Below, piece by piece: positions 25,516-34,911 of a DNA stretch of 64,000 nucleotides. Each line of letters starts with the position of its first letter. Positions within the stretch are counted from its first letter, which is position 1. The notes under the pieces are model-generated. The model was not told the DNA's origin. It was given only the letters and a program-made list of their open reading frames with translations, and did not search any database. The translations under genes and the position numbers were made by a program. This stretch comes from Symploca sp. SIO3C6 (GTDB lineage Bacteria > Cyanobacteriota > Cyanobacteriia > Cyanobacteriales > Coleofasciculaceae), in contig JAAHHJ010000018.1 in the NCBI GenBank assembly GCA_010692425.1, positions 86,935 to 150,934 of the forward strand, given 5' to 3'.

Positions 25516-26259
25516 ATGGTCACAGCTATAAATACAACCGACTCTACCTTAGCAGCAATTGAAGCGGCTTTACCTGTTGACCCTCAACCCTATACTATAA
25601 GCGATCGCCCCGCAGGCTTAATCATCGTTGATGTGGTCCATGGCTTTTGCACAGTGGGTTATGGTTCTCTAGCACCAACAGAACCAAATGAACAAATCGC
25701 TACTATGGTATCAGAAAGCGATCGTCTCGCACGAGTTTTCGTAGAAAGAGGTTGGCCGGTTTTGGCATTCTTAGATACCCATGAACCAGGTAAACTAGAA
25801 CCACCCTACCCTGCTCATTGTGAGAAAGGTTCTGGAGAAGAAAAACTTGTTCCAGAACTGGAATGGCTTTACGATCACCCCAATGCTACTTTAATTCATA
25901 AAGACTGCATTAACGGCTTTATTGGCTCCATTGATATAGAATCAGGTAACAATACCTTACTGCAATGGGTTAACCAGCACAAACTAGAAGCCTTAGTGGT
26001 AGTTGGCATTTGTACAGATATTTGTGTAATGGATTTCGTTGTCACCATGTTATCTGTGCGCAATCATGATATGATCCCAACGTTAAAGGATATTGCCGTC
26101 TATACTGAAGGTTGTTCTACTTACGACCTTCCAGCAGAGACAGCCGCTCAGTTGTCTCTACCTAAGACTGCTATCCATCCCCAGAAGATAGCTCACCACA
26201 TGGGTTTATACACCATGGCAGAGCGCGGAGCCTTCATTGCCTCTGCAATCGCTCTGTGA
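25516..26259 (+). CDS. Nicotinamidase-like cysteine hydrolase of the plant type
   Basis: 247 residues; isochorismatase-like fold. The triad of nicotinamidases is present: D39 in IVDVVHGFCTVG, K129 in IHKDCINGF and C169 in VGICTDICVMDF. These blocks, with WPVLAFLDTHEP, PPYPAHCEKG and the C-terminal HHMGLYTMAERGA, correspond closely to Arabidopsis nicotinamidases (as I recall them) more than to E. coli PncA. It would deaminate nicotinamide to nicotinate for NAD salvage, fitting nadA/nadB upstream in the same strand run. Start at ATG after GGAG. A 162-base spacer separates it from the amidotransferase gene, so it may have its own promoter. Confidence 0.8.
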   Translation: MVTAINTTDSTLAAIEAALPVDPQPYTISDRPAGLIIVDVVHGFCTVGYGSLAPTEPNEQIATMVSESDRLARVFVERGWPVLAFLDTHEPGKLEPPYPAHCEKGSGEEKLVPELEWLYDHPNATLIHKDCINGFIGSIDIESGNNTLLQWVNQHKLEALVVVGICTDICVMDFVVTMLSVRNHDMIPTLKDIAVYTEGCSTYDLPAETAAQLSLPKTAIHPQKIAHHMGLYTMAERGAFIASAIAL

Positions 26260-26324
26260 AAATGGGTTTGGTGATCTAAGAGAAAATAAGCACAGAAAAT
26301 TTACTTCGATTTTAAATAAAATCC

Positions 26325-27116
26325 ATGAATTCTAGACTCGTAATCATCACGGGCGCTAACGGCGCTGTGGGCAACTGTTTTGTGAAACATTTTTTGCAAG
26401 AGAAACATACAGACTGCGTAGCCGTTTCTAGATCACCTATGGTGACAAAAGCCTTACATTGCCAAGTTGACTTGCTCGATAGCAAAGCTACAGAAGAAGC
26501 AATTAATCAGCTTGAACTTACAGGATTCTCAGATGTCGTAGTGATTCATGGGGTAGGTAAATTCAAATATGAACACGCCTACCGTGGAACATCTCTCGAC
26601 CATTCTCAACCTAGTATTGATCAAGAAGTATTCAGGTCAAACTATCATACATTTGTTAATGTAGTCAAGCCCCTAGTACAAAAACTCAACCGAGAGCACC
26701 AACGTGGTTATCAGACGAGACTTGCTCTTTGCGGTTTTGGTTCGATCACAGATAAATACAAAATCCCCTTTTGGCACTCCTACACCTATGCCAAAGATAG
26801 CTTGCGGGACTATATCAAAGACCTAGCGAACTCACAAAAGTGGCGAGGACTTATTAGGGGTCGCTTTATCAACGTTAGCACTACAGATACTGGCAATGAG
26901 AATAAACTGCGACCCAATGCTACGACTCAAGAGAAAAAATACTGGCTAAAACCAGAAAAAATTGTTAAGCAATCAATCGGATTTTTGGAGCGTTTCACTC
27001 CACTGTGGCAGGAAATTGACATCTATGAACCCTTGCCAGGATTCGATCCTCAAGCTTATTACCGTAATTACAAGACGATTAGAAGCAAGTGGGAACGGCA
27101 GATGGGAGTAGGTTAA
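26325..27116 (+). CDS. Short-chain dehydrogenase/reductase
   Basis: 263 residues. The N-terminal TGANGAVG motif (residues 9-16) binds NAD(P). The catalytic pair Y153-x3-K157 lies in SYTYAKDS, with S140 as the likely third member (CGFGSIT). The ending, rich in aromatic and basic residues, is unusual for short SDRs. The substrate is unknown. It is the last gene of the same-strand run that begins at nadA and is followed by a perfect 15-bp hairpin. Confidence 0.75.
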   Translation: MNSRLVIITGANGAVGNCFVKHFLQEKHTDCVAVSRSPMVTKALHCQVDLLDSKATEEAINQLELTGFSDVVVIHGVGKFKYEHAYRGTSLDHSQPSIDQEVFRSNYHTFVNVVKPLVQKLNREHQRGYQTRLALCGFGSITDKYKIPFWHSYTYAKDSLRDYIKDLANSQKWRGLIRGRFINVSTTDTGNENKLRPNATTQEKKYWLKPEKIVKQSIGFLERFTPLWQEIDIYEPLPGFDPQAYYRNYKTIRSKWERQMGVG

Positions 27117-27162
27117 GCTGCCAGAGATTTAACTTGCATTTTTAGTATAGATAGGTGGATTA

Positions 27163-27211
27163 GTTCATAGTTCATGGACTATATAGAAACTGTGAACCAT
27201 GAACTATGAAC
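27163..27211. terminator. Hairpin between convergent genes, possible bidirectional terminator
   Basis: GTTCATAGTTCATGG (27163-27177) and CCATGAACTATGAAC (27197-27211) are perfect inverted copies of 15 bp. They lie between the SDR gene and the convergent outer-membrane gene. There is no T run, so the terminator call is tentative; the arm sequence (gaactatgaaccatg) is also part of a dispersed repeat seen at 29509-29523. Confidence 0.5.
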
Positions 27212-27221
27212 ATAGAGCTAG

Positions 27222-28865
27222 CTAATCAACAAGATTAGGAATCAACTCAATTTTGAAAGTATTGGCATCAGAATTAACTGACAGTTCCTGGTAACGCAGC
27301 CGCAACACCAAGCCTGGGATCAATGCTGTACCCACAGAAGTAATAATACCGCTACCTTGAGAACCAATACCATAGGCTAAGTCTACTTCCAACAAATATT
27401 TGCCATTACCTACCTTTTCTGGTGAGCGATAACGCCAACCAAAGCTAGCGAGGTTATCGCTGTTAGTATTAAGATTGCGAGTTTTATAGTTAAGCAGCAG
27501 TGAATGTTGTGTATTCTTTGAGCCTTTACCAAACAAGTTATAGACAAGTTCAGAATTGGTAGTGATTTGATTGCCTTGATGGCTGAATCTAAAAGGGCCT
27601 AGGCGAGAACTAAAACTCCACCGCAATTTATTATTGGTATCCAAATTAATACTGGCAGAGGTAAAAAAATTCCTGCTGTTATGTTTAAAAACTACTCCAG
27701 TAGTTATATATTTATCTTGGATATTAGCTGTTGCTGTTAAAGTCAAGCTAGATAATATTTTCCACTTGATTTTAAACTCTTGAGAGAGTCGAAAACCTTG
27801 GGATAAGGCTTCGCTAAAACTACTAAAACTAACCTGGAAATTGGGGAAGGGCTCAAATCGAATATTAGTCCTAAATTCTAAAACCGTTTTACCTGCTAGG
27901 GCAGAAACCTCCACCTGCAAAGCCGAGCCAGTAGGCTGATAAAATAGTTCAGCTAATCCCATTACTGAGTTGTCATAAACCAAACCCAATCCCAAAGTTA
28001 AACCTTCTGATATACCCAAACGATAGGCAATTCCCCCTTGAAAATTAGTAAACTTTCCCCAGAAACTATTATTTACAGCAATTGTAGATACTTGCTGATT
28101 CCAGCCAGCAGAGACAGCCAGAGCAGAAGCACCAGCAGGCAATTGTTGAGGCAGGCTGGACAAATTCACCTCCTCAATTGTGGGCTCAGCTGTCAATTGT
28201 CCATGGGGATAGAGGAAGAGGCGATAGTTGCCTGGGGCTGGGATATCTTCAAAGCGGTATCTCCCGGAAGAATCTACCAAAACTTCAGCAAGAACACTTT
28301 TACTCAATCCTTTCTTCAATTGTACCAAAGTACCTGATGCTGCTTCTCCGGAAACAGTACGCTTCAGTTGGGATGCCCGTAATCTATGCCTGGGATTGAA
28401 CTCAAGATAATCAGTAGTTTTCGGAAGCGCAAACCCCCAACGTCTGATAGCAGTAGCACCCCAATAATCACCCCCTCCTTGGCTACGCCAAAATTTAGGT
28501 TGAGAACCAATTACATAATCGGCTTGCTTAGTTTCAAGCATAAACTGAGCTTCACCCAACCGCCAAGTATCTCTATCTCTAAAATCCGGTTGTTGAATAC
28601 GGATAAACCAATTACCTCCAAAAGCTGTGCCAACAGTTGTTAACTCTCCCTGATATTTCGTAAAATCAGTCTGCGGAGTGAGGGCACTCCTTCTGCCAGT
28701 AATAGTAATCCTTTGTCCAATTGTCTTGAGAGTAAACCAATCAAGAATATCTCTAGCAGAGGCATCCTCTCCTAGAGTCTCAGTAGTAAGTTGATTCGCA
28801 GTAACTGGAGTAGTAAACAGCAGAAAGCAGAGGATACTGCTATTGAATCCATAAAATAGTTTCAT
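27222..28865 (-). CDS. Predicted outer-membrane beta-barrel / usher-like protein
   Basis: 547 residues. Residues 1-24 form a clear signal peptide ending TTPVTA. A surface or periplasmic domain follows, including a carboxypeptidase-regulatory-like segment (about 175-240: GTLVQLKKG, VDSSGRYRFEDIPAPGNYRLFLYP). The C-terminal 300 residues alternate hydrophobic and polar positions with regular turns, ending in barrel-like strands (GLVLRLRYQEL, TFKIELIPNLVD). The mix of a small Ig-like plug domain and barrel resembles outer-membrane ushers and export channels, but I see no usher signature strong enough for a firm call. No chaperone or pilin gene is nearby. Confidence 0.6.
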   Translation of the reverse strand: MKLFYGFNSSILCFLLFTTPVTANQLTTETLGEDASARDILDWFTLKTIGQRITITGRRSALTPQTDFTKYQGELTTVGTAFGGNWFIRIQQPDFRDRDTWRLGEAQFMLETKQADYVIGSQPKFWRSQGGGDYWGATAIRRWGFALPKTTDYLEFNPRHRLRASQLKRTVSGEAASGTLVQLKKGLSKSVLAEVLVDSSGRYRFEDIPAPGNYRLFLYPHGQLTAEPTIEEVNLSSLPQQLPAGASALAVSAGWNQQVSTIAVNNSFWGKFTNFQGGIAYRLGISEGLTLGLGLVYDNSVMGLAELFYQPTGSALQVEVSALAGKTVLEFRTNIRFEPFPNFQVSFSSFSEALSQGFRLSQEFKIKWKILSSLTLTATANIQDKYITTGVVFKHNSRNFFTSASINLDTNNKLRWSFSSRLGPFRFSHQGNQITTNSELVYNLFGKGSKNTQHSLLLNYKTRNLNTNSDNLASFGWRYRSPEKVGNGKYLLEVDLAYGIGSQGSGIITSVGTALIPGLVLRLRYQELSVNSDANTFKIELIPNLVD

Positions 28866-29179
28866 TGATGGGGGATATTAAACTTTTGTCGAGCACCCCT
28901 CTAACCTTGACAAGATGGATAATGGTTAATGGGCAATAGCTTGAAAGTTACTATTGTCTATGAAGTATTATCTCTATTCAAAAAGGCTAACTCGCTGGCT
29001 ACCTACTCTACCGCACGTCCAGCTCTAAGTCAGAGGTGCACTAGAGTCATATCTCCCATCGATTCAACCCAACCCTTAAATAAGGCTTTCACTTTTTTTT
29101 AGCACAGAACTCACTGGCTTAACCAACTAACCATCTTCCATATGAATAAGCTGTTGAGCATTTAAATTGGGTATAATAG
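28866..29179. other. Intergenic region, nothing assigned
   Basis: 314 bases upstream of the minus-strand outer-membrane gene. It includes short copies of the ggttaatgggcaat repeat (about 28923-28937). No promoter, RNA or open frame can be supported. Confidence 0.4.
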
Positions 29180-29482
29180 GAGACTGAATTCTCTCAAATA
29201 GAACTCAGGATTCCCGCCAAGAATTCTCTTACTTCAAAGCAAGTAGAAAAACTACAGAAAGCCTTAAAAGAAGAAAAAAATGCTGGTATAAGAAAAATAA
29301 TTCTCATCTTTCTATTACTTAATAATGGCAAAACACAAGCTAAAATCGCAGATTTTTTGGGGTGTTCGTTAAATATTGAAGAACTAGAGTCTTGGTTACA
29401 TCAACTTTCAGATGAAGGGAAATTAATTATTAAGTGGGGAAGAAAACTTAAAAATAAAGGTAATGCTCTGAACACTGTTTAA
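29180..29482 (+). pseudogene. Start-less remnant of an IS630-type helix-turn-helix segment
   Basis: The frame is open from 29180 to a TAA at 29480-29482 (about 100 codons) but contains no usable start codon. The translation KQVEKLQKALKEEKNAGIRK followed by ILIFLLLNNGKTQAKIADFLGCS resembles the N-terminal helix-turn-helix region of cyanobacterial IS630-family transposases or their stand-alone derivatives. No DDE catalytic part follows. It is followed by a dispersed repeat at 29512. I regard it as a decayed mobile-element fragment; the family call rests on memory of the motif only. Confidence 0.45.
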
Positions 29483-29511
29483 ATGCACAATAGCTTACCA
29501 ACCCAACGAAC

Positions 29512-29548
29512 TATGAACCATGTGTCGCAGCATGGGTGTAGCGCATAC
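29512..29548 (+). repeat. Dispersed 37-base repeat, copy 1
   Basis: tatgaaccatg...gcagcatgggtgtagcgc...tac. The same unit occurs inverted at 58509-58546 with a few mismatches. It lies between the transposase remnant and the HD-GYP-like gene. Confidence 0.75.
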
Positions 29549-29566
29549 CATGAGCTATTCTGTTGC

Positions 29567-30172
29567 TCAATCACCTCCACGGTAGTAAAGTTCGAGAAAC
29601 TGGAAAAATTTCTCACACAGTACTTGATCTCTACCCCCAACCTGCATTTCTTTGGTAATTTCCTCAACAGCCTGCTGCCAGTAAGGATTATCGCCGTGAG
29701 GATTCTTGCGGGAACGATTTCGTCTTTTATTGATAATCGCATCTGCAATATTGAGTAGCTGAAAGACTTGAACGATGTAAGGAATCTTATCGCCACTCAA
29801 GCCGTCGGGATAGCCCTTGCCATCAAGCCTTTCTTGGTGAGAACGTACCAAGGGTGCAAACTCCTTGAGAGATGAGTGCTGTTTACAAATAAGTTCTGAG
29901 ATTTCTGGGTACTCTCGAATTTTAATCCAATCTTGCTCATTTAAACGACCTTGCTTGAGCAAGATAGCGTCGGGAAGACTAATTTTTCCCAAGCCGTGGC
30001 AATAACAGAGGAAAACTAGCTGACGCATTTGCTCTGGAGCTAATTTCAGCCAGCGCCCAAAGTGCAAACCCATAGTCCGCAGTCGATAGCACCGCAAGCC
30101 AATTGCGACGTTTCGAGCTAGCTGGATTTGCTCAAGGAAATTTAAAATCTCGGCATCGCCGGGATGAAGCAT
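29567..30172 (-). CDS. HD-GYP-like phosphohydrolase domain protein with altered HD motif
   Basis: 201 residues, essentially a single HD-GYP domain. The GYP part is intact (RLDGKGYPDG, residues 115-124) and IPDAILL-like sequence follows the metal site (SLPDAILLKQG). However, the signature His-Asp is His59-Gly60 (CYCHGLGK), losing the metal-binding aspartate of the HD dyad. Typical members hydrolyse cyclic di-GMP. This one may be catalytically dead and act as a sensor or scaffold, or may still bind metal by other residues. There is no receiver or sensor domain attached. It is 113 bases from the 3' end of hflX, on the same strand. Confidence 0.75.
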   Translation of the reverse strand: MLHPGDAEILNFLEQIQLARNVAIGLRCYRLRTMGLHFGRWLKLAPEQMRQLVFLCYCHGLGKISLPDAILLKQGRLNEQDWIKIREYPEISELICKQHSSLKEFAPLVRSHQERLDGKGYPDGLSGDKIPYIVQVFQLLNIADAIINKRRNRSRKNPHGDNPYWQQAVEEITKEMQVGGRDQVLCEKFFQFLELYYRGGD

Positions 30173-30285
30173 TAGACTTTAGAGGTTACTCTATGTCTCT
30201 ATTGAGATTATCGCTCACGATCAACAATGCCAACCCCTGCTCTGTTTACTCGCGCTCGTAGCCCGCGCTATACTTCCGAGTGAAG

Positions 30286-32040
30286 TTAGCGTGGGGAGGA
30301 TGTTACCGCGTAATGCACTAACTGAGATAATTTTTGACGCAGATTTTCTAATCCCAGGCCCTTGCTTGCTGAAATAAACACAGCCTGAGGAAATTCTTCT
30401 TGAGCCAGTGCCAGGGTATTGCTGTCTACTTCATCAATCTTATTAAACGCCAATAGTATTGGTCCTGGTGTCAGGGGCATATCTGAGAGAATCGACATCA
30501 CGGAGCGAATGTGACTTTGCCATGCCAGATGGGATAAATCTACTACGTGAAGTAGGGCGTCAGCTTCGGTGACTTCTTCTAAAGTGGCGCGGAAGGAATC
30601 TACAAGCGGCGGAGGCAGTTCATGGATAAAGCCGACAGTATCGGTAAGCAGAATTGATTGCGGTTTCCCTGCAACTGCATCTACAATCTGTAGTCGCCTG
30701 GTAGTAGGGTCTAGGGTAGCAAACAATTGATCAGCAGTATAGACCTCAGCATTAGTTAACGTGTTTAATAGGGTAGATTTTCCAGCGTTAGTGTAACCAA
30801 CTACAGCAATAGTGGGGATTTCATGCTTCTGACGCCGTTGCCGCAACCGTGAGCGATGGGCTTGCAACTGGTTTACTTCCTGTTGCAGTCGAGCAATACG
30901 ACGCTGAATTGCTCGACGCTCAGTTTCTAATTTGGTTTCACCAGGGCCGCGAGTGCCAATCCCGCCGCCCAAACGCGACATGGCTTTACCACGCCCTGTG
31001 AGACGAGGTAGCATGTATTCTAGTTGGGCAAGTTCCACCTGTAATTTACCGGCTCGGGATTGGGCTCTTTGGGCAAAAATATCTAGAATTACTTCTGTGC
31101 GGTCTACAACACTAACACCCAGTTGGGATTCGAGGTTACGAACTTGTGCTGGTGAAAGATCACGGTCAAAGACTACCAGGTTAGCTCCGATAGTTTGTAC
31201 TGTCAAGGCAATTTCATCGACTTTCCCAACACCGACAACTGTCTGGGGATGGGGGCGTGAGCGGTTTTGCCACATCGTCTGCAATACTTCTCCCCCAGCA
31301 GTGCCCACTAACCTAGCAATTTCTGCTAAGCCGTCTTCAAATCGCTCTGGCGTCATTTTATCAGTCATCAAGCCGACAATCAGTACCCGGTCTTGTTCAA
31401 TATCTCGGGCATCTAAATGCTGAACAATAAACTGTCGGCGGAATTCTTCCTCTAGTCCTTCGACTAAATCTAGAAAGTCTTGCTTGCTGAGTACGTCTAA
31501 ACTTAGGGGTGGTGACATAGTCCAGCTAAGTCCAAAGTTGGCACTCTGGGCTTGATCAGGAGTTGGTGTTTCCTGTTGATTAGGAGGTAACAGATGGGCT
31601 AGGTAAGTTTCTTTGATATAACCTGTAGCGCCACCACCCCGCCGTTCAAATCCTGCTCCTGTAGTCGTGAGTATCACTAAGGCGTCTAGTCGCTGAATTG
31701 CCATGGCAGTTAAGCAGGATTGCTTAGGGGTTTCTGATTTGAATTGGGTAGCAAGACAGCGAATCCCACACAATCTTTCTGCCCCGTAACGTGGCAATTC
31801 CATAGGCGGAATTTTCGTCTGAGAAGGATTGCCAACACCAATGCGAATTACCTGTCCTCTGCGGTTAATATAGGCGCACAAAGGCTGTTTGATCTCAGTA
31901 CTGATTGCTGCCAGTCGCTGGGCAAATTCTGGCGTTGTCAAGCGATCGCCGGGCAAGCGCTGGTGATACAGCCGCTTGAGCTGCTTGAGCTGACTAGGCT
32001 TGAGACCTTTAAGATGACCGTAGATAGTTTCGATAGGCAT
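30286..32040 (-). CDS. hflX: GTPase HflX
   Basis: 584 residues from the ATG at 32040; an upstream ATG (32091) would add 17 residues and overlap the TPR gene, so I prefer the inner start, whose MPIETIYGHLKGL is family-like. HflX is a ribosome-associated GTPase that splits stalled or heat-damaged 70S ribosomes. The cyanobacterial N-terminal extension (about 1-170) precedes the HflX domain (VVFDRDLSPAQVRNLESQLGVSVVDRTEVILDIFA, then GPGETKLETERR). The GTPase domain has P-loop GYTNAGKSTLLN, switch DTVGF and NKID. All GTPase motifs are intact. Confidence 0.92.
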   Translation of the reverse strand: MPIETIYGHLKGLKPSQLKQLKRLYHQRLPGDRLTTPEFAQRLAAISTEIKQPLCAYINRRGQVIRIGVGNPSQTKIPPMELPRYGAERLCGIRCLATQFKSETPKQSCLTAMAIQRLDALVILTTTGAGFERRGGGATGYIKETYLAHLLPPNQQETPTPDQAQSANFGLSWTMSPPLSLDVLSKQDFLDLVEGLEEEFRRQFIVQHLDARDIEQDRVLIVGLMTDKMTPERFEDGLAEIARLVGTAGGEVLQTMWQNRSRPHPQTVVGVGKVDEIALTVQTIGANLVVFDRDLSPAQVRNLESQLGVSVVDRTEVILDIFAQRAQSRAGKLQVELAQLEYMLPRLTGRGKAMSRLGGGIGTRGPGETKLETERRAIQRRIARLQQEVNQLQAHRSRLRQRRQKHEIPTIAVVGYTNAGKSTLLNTLTNAEVYTADQLFATLDPTTRRLQIVDAVAGKPQSILLTDTVGFIHELPPPLVDSFRATLEEVTEADALLHVVDLSHLAWQSHIRSVMSILSDMPLTPGPILLAFNKIDEVDSNTLALAQEEFPQAVFISASKGLGLENLRQKLSQLVHYAVTSSPR

Positions 32041-32083
32041 ATGAGACCAGTGAACTGGTCTATAGAATTTACATATTCCTATT

Positions 32084-33310
32084 TTACCCATCTGCTTTTT
32101 GAATCAGTGCTTGAAAGTGTTTATTGTCTCGCATCAGTTCAAATGTTGGGTCAGTTGCAGCCTTGTGCCGATAGGAATGGGGGTTGATTTCAAAAGTTTT
32201 TTGCAGGTTTTCAATTACTGCCGTTGTTTTGCCCTGTATGGCATAACAACGAGCTTTGTGGTAAAATCCATCTTCATAGTAGGGGCAAATTTCTGTGGCT
32301 CGAGTTAAGCTAGCGATCGCTTCTTGGTAGCGACCCAATTTTTCTAGGACCATACCACGCATTCCCCAACTCCAAAAGAATTCAGGATCAATTTCCATAG
32401 CTTTTTCATAGCTAGCAATTGCTTCTTGGTAACGACCGAAATTAGCCAAGAGCATGCCTCGGGAAACCCAGGCGAATTCGTAGTCCGGTTTTGCCTCTAT
32501 AGCTTGTTCATAGGAGATAATTGCTTCTTGGCATTGACCCAATTTTTCCAAGGCTAGTCCTCGATCCTTCCAGCAGTAGTAGTTGTCTGGCTTGAGTACT
32601 AAGGCTTTGTCATAGTTAGCTATCGCCTCTTCGTTTCGATCTAATTTACTTAGGGCATTGCCTCGGTTTGCCCAAACTGCACTGTCGGTAGGATTAATTT
32701 TTAGGGCTTTGTCGTAGTTAGCTATTGCTTCTTCATAACGGTTTAGTTGTTCGAGGGCATATCCTCGTCCATTCCAAGCAGCGTGATCCTCTGGCTGCAT
32801 GTCGAGGGCGATTTCATAGTTGGAGATTGCCTCTTCATAGCGGGCACAGTTGCAGAGTGCATCGCCGTAAGATCGCCAGCCCCAGTGATAGTCTGTCTCC
32901 ATTTCTAGGGCTTTATTGTAGTTGGCAACTGCTTCTTGATCACGTTTTAGAGCTCTGAGAGCGTAACTGCGATTTTGCCAAGCGATGCGGTAGTTAGGAT
33001 TAACTTTTAGGGCTTGGTCATAGCTGGCAATTGCTTGTTCGTAGCAACCTAGTTTTTCTAGTGCCAGTCCTCGATTGTTCCAGGCATCGTCGTAATTGGG
33101 CTTAATTTCCAAGACTTTTTCGTAACTGGCAATTGCTTGTTCGTAGCGTTCCAAGTCACTCAGAAGGTTGCCCTGCCAGTACCAAGCATAACTGTCATCT
33201 GGTTGTATTTCTAGGGCTTTTTGGTAGCAGGCGATCGCTTCTTCATAGCGACTTAAGCTACGCAGTCTATCGCCTTGCTCACGCCAACTGTAGTAGTTTT
33301 GCTCTGTCAT
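32084..33310 (-). CDS. TPR repeat protein
   Basis: 408 residues made of about eleven consecutive 34-residue tetratricopeptide repeats with tryptophan at a fixed position in most helices (AWNNRGLALEKLGCYEQAIASYDQALKVNP as the pattern). There is no signal peptide, membrane segment or enzymatic domain. It is a protein-protein interaction scaffold of unknown partner. Its stop is 43 bases before the hflX start on the same strand, so co-transcription is likely. It differs from the CHAT gene, whose TPR units are 42 residues. Confidence 0.85.
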   Translation of the reverse strand: MTEQNYYSWREQGDRLRSLSRYEEAIACYQKALEIQPDDSYAWYWQGNLLSDLERYEQAIASYEKVLEIKPNYDDAWNNRGLALEKLGCYEQAIASYDQALKVNPNYRIAWQNRSYALRALKRDQEAVANYNKALEMETDYHWGWRSYGDALCNCARYEEAISNYEIALDMQPEDHAAWNGRGYALEQLNRYEEAIANYDKALKINPTDSAVWANRGNALSKLDRNEEAIANYDKALVLKPDNYYCWKDRGLALEKLGQCQEAIISYEQAIEAKPDYEFAWVSRGMLLANFGRYQEAIASYEKAMEIDPEFFWSWGMRGMVLEKLGRYQEAIASLTRATEICPYYEDGFYHKARCYAIQGKTTAVIENLQKTFEINPHSYRHKAATDPTFELMRDNKHFQALIQKADG

Positions 33311-33529
33311 CTTGAGAATTATGTTTAAACTCGTAACCTTATGATCTTAGCGACCTAATTTGCGCCGTCCATCTATCGTTGGCAAGTAGTCTTGTTATCT
33401 GGGAGTTGCAGTCAGAATGTAATACGGAAAACTGCTAGTTTTGTGTTAAAACTACATCATTAACTTTACCATCAAAAGAACCAAGTTATCTTAGAAGAGG
33501 GTTAGCGAAGCTGGGCAAAGTACTAAAGT

Positions 33530-33760
33530 ATGATTAACAAACAAGTCAAAGTTAAACCAAATTCCCAGAAACAAAGTATAGAAGAAGCAGTAGATGGAAC
33601 CCTCAAGGTAAATCTGAAGTCACCGCCAATAGATGGTAAGGCTAATAAGGAATTGATCAAACTATTGGCAGAAAAATTTAATGTGCCAAAGTCTCAAATC
33701 ATAATTAAGTCTGGTTTATCTTCAAGACATAAACTCATTCAAATTAATACAAATTCTTAG
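33530..33760 (+). CDS. DUF167 (YggU-like) protein
   Basis: 76 residues with the family's features: [67 protein letters not shown]. The DGKAN and SGxxSRHK motifs are typical. Structure is known for homologues but the function remains unclear. It stands alone in a spacer-rich region. Confidence 0.9.
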   Translation: MINKQVKVKPNSQKQSIEEAVDGTLKVNLKSPPIDGKANKELIKLLAEKFNVPKSQIIIKSGLSSRHKLIQINTNS

Positions 33761-34074
33761 AAGTGTATTAATTGAGTAATTCAGAAACTAGGACTATAGG
33801 ATACTAAGAAAATATAATCGACAGTTTTTGTAGTTTAGAAAAGAGAGCTAATAATCCTTACTTTTATTGATTGAATCAATAATAACAATAAACTTTATTT
33901 CTTTTACTTTAGTTTCACATATTAATTTAGTCTAACAAAAGAAGAACCAAACCTAAATAAATATGGCAATTTTTAACAAAAGGTTACTTCGGCAGGGAAG
34001 CTTCCCAGTGTAGGTCGGTTTCATTGTAGGATAAACGGCTGTAGGACTCGCGCTAGTTCAGGAGCAGAAAGTAA
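33761..34074. other. AT-rich spacer before pdxJ
   Basis: 314 bases, AT-rich, with a small inverted repeat ATTGATT/AATCAAT (33866-33880). No gene or clear promoter is visible. The AGGAG upstream of the pdxJ GTG start lies at the right end. Confidence 0.4.
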
Positions 34075-34797
34075 GTGCTGACACTCGGTGTCAATATTGA
34101 CCACATCGCTACGATTCGGCAGGCAAGGCGAACCGTGGAACCGGATCCAGTTGCGGCAGCAGTGTTGGCGGAACTTGCTGGTGCTGATGGCATTACAGCA
34201 CATTTGCGGGAAGATCGGCGTCATATTCAAGATCGTGATCTTCGCCTCTTACGACAAATAGTGCGGACTCACTTAAACATGGAAATGGCACCCACTGAAG
34301 AAATGGCGGCTATTGCCCTTGACATTAAACCGGATTACGTTACCCTGGTACCTGAAAAACGAGAAGAAGTAACAACAGAAGGAGGACTAGATGTTGCTTC
34401 TCAAATTCAGCGCCTGAGTGAAATGGTTGCTAGGTTACAGGGGGAAAGAATTCCTGTAAGCTTATTTATTGATGCTGATCCAGTCCAGATTGATGCTGCT
34501 GCTAAGATCAAAGCTAAATTCATTGAACTGCACACTGGCTGCTATGCCGAAGCAAGGGATGAGGAGAGTCAAAATAAGGAACTAGCGGCGTTAGTCCGGG
34601 GATGCCAACAGGCAATTGCTGCTGGTTTGCGAGTTAATGCTGGTCATGGTTTAACCTACTGGAATGTTCGTCCTGTTGCTGACATTGAAGGTATGGAAGA
34701 ACTCAACATTGGACACAGCATTATCTCTAGAGCATCTCTTGTGGGTATAGAAAGGGCTGTCCGAGAAATGAAGCAGGCAATGTGGGGAAATTTGTAG
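34075..34797 (+). CDS. pdxJ: Pyridoxine 5'-phosphate synthase
   Basis: It closes the pyridoxine ring from 1-deoxyxylulose-5-phosphate and aminoacetone-3-phosphate in DXP-dependent vitamin B6 synthesis. 240 residues of TIM-barrel pattern with [59 protein letters not shown] and [14 protein letters not shown], all conserved in PdxJ. The start is a GTG preceded by AGGAG at 10 bases. The window also holds many PLP enzymes (hemL, thrC), but no operon link is seen. Confidence 0.96.
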   Translation: MLTLGVNIDHIATIRQARRTVEPDPVAAAVLAELAGADGITAHLREDRRHIQDRDLRLLRQIVRTHLNMEMAPTEEMAAIALDIKPDYVTLVPEKREEVTTEGGLDVASQIQRLSEMVARLQGERIPVSLFIDADPVQIDAAAKIKAKFIELHTGCYAEARDEESQNKELAALVRGCQQAIAAGLRVNAGHGLTYWNVRPVADIEGMEELNIGHSIISRASLVGIERAVREMKQAMWGNL

Positions 34798-34911
34798 GGT
34801 TGTTTTTAGTACTTTTAGGTATTCTTAAAGGTTCTGAATGTATTAATTAAAACTGCCCTTAATTCTGGAAGAAAGCTCACAACTAACTACTAACAAATAA
34901 TAACTGGCAAA

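Noticed and set aside
32041..32091. N-terminal extension of HflX
   Set aside because: Seventeen non-family residues that would overlap the TPR gene; the ATG at 32040 is better.
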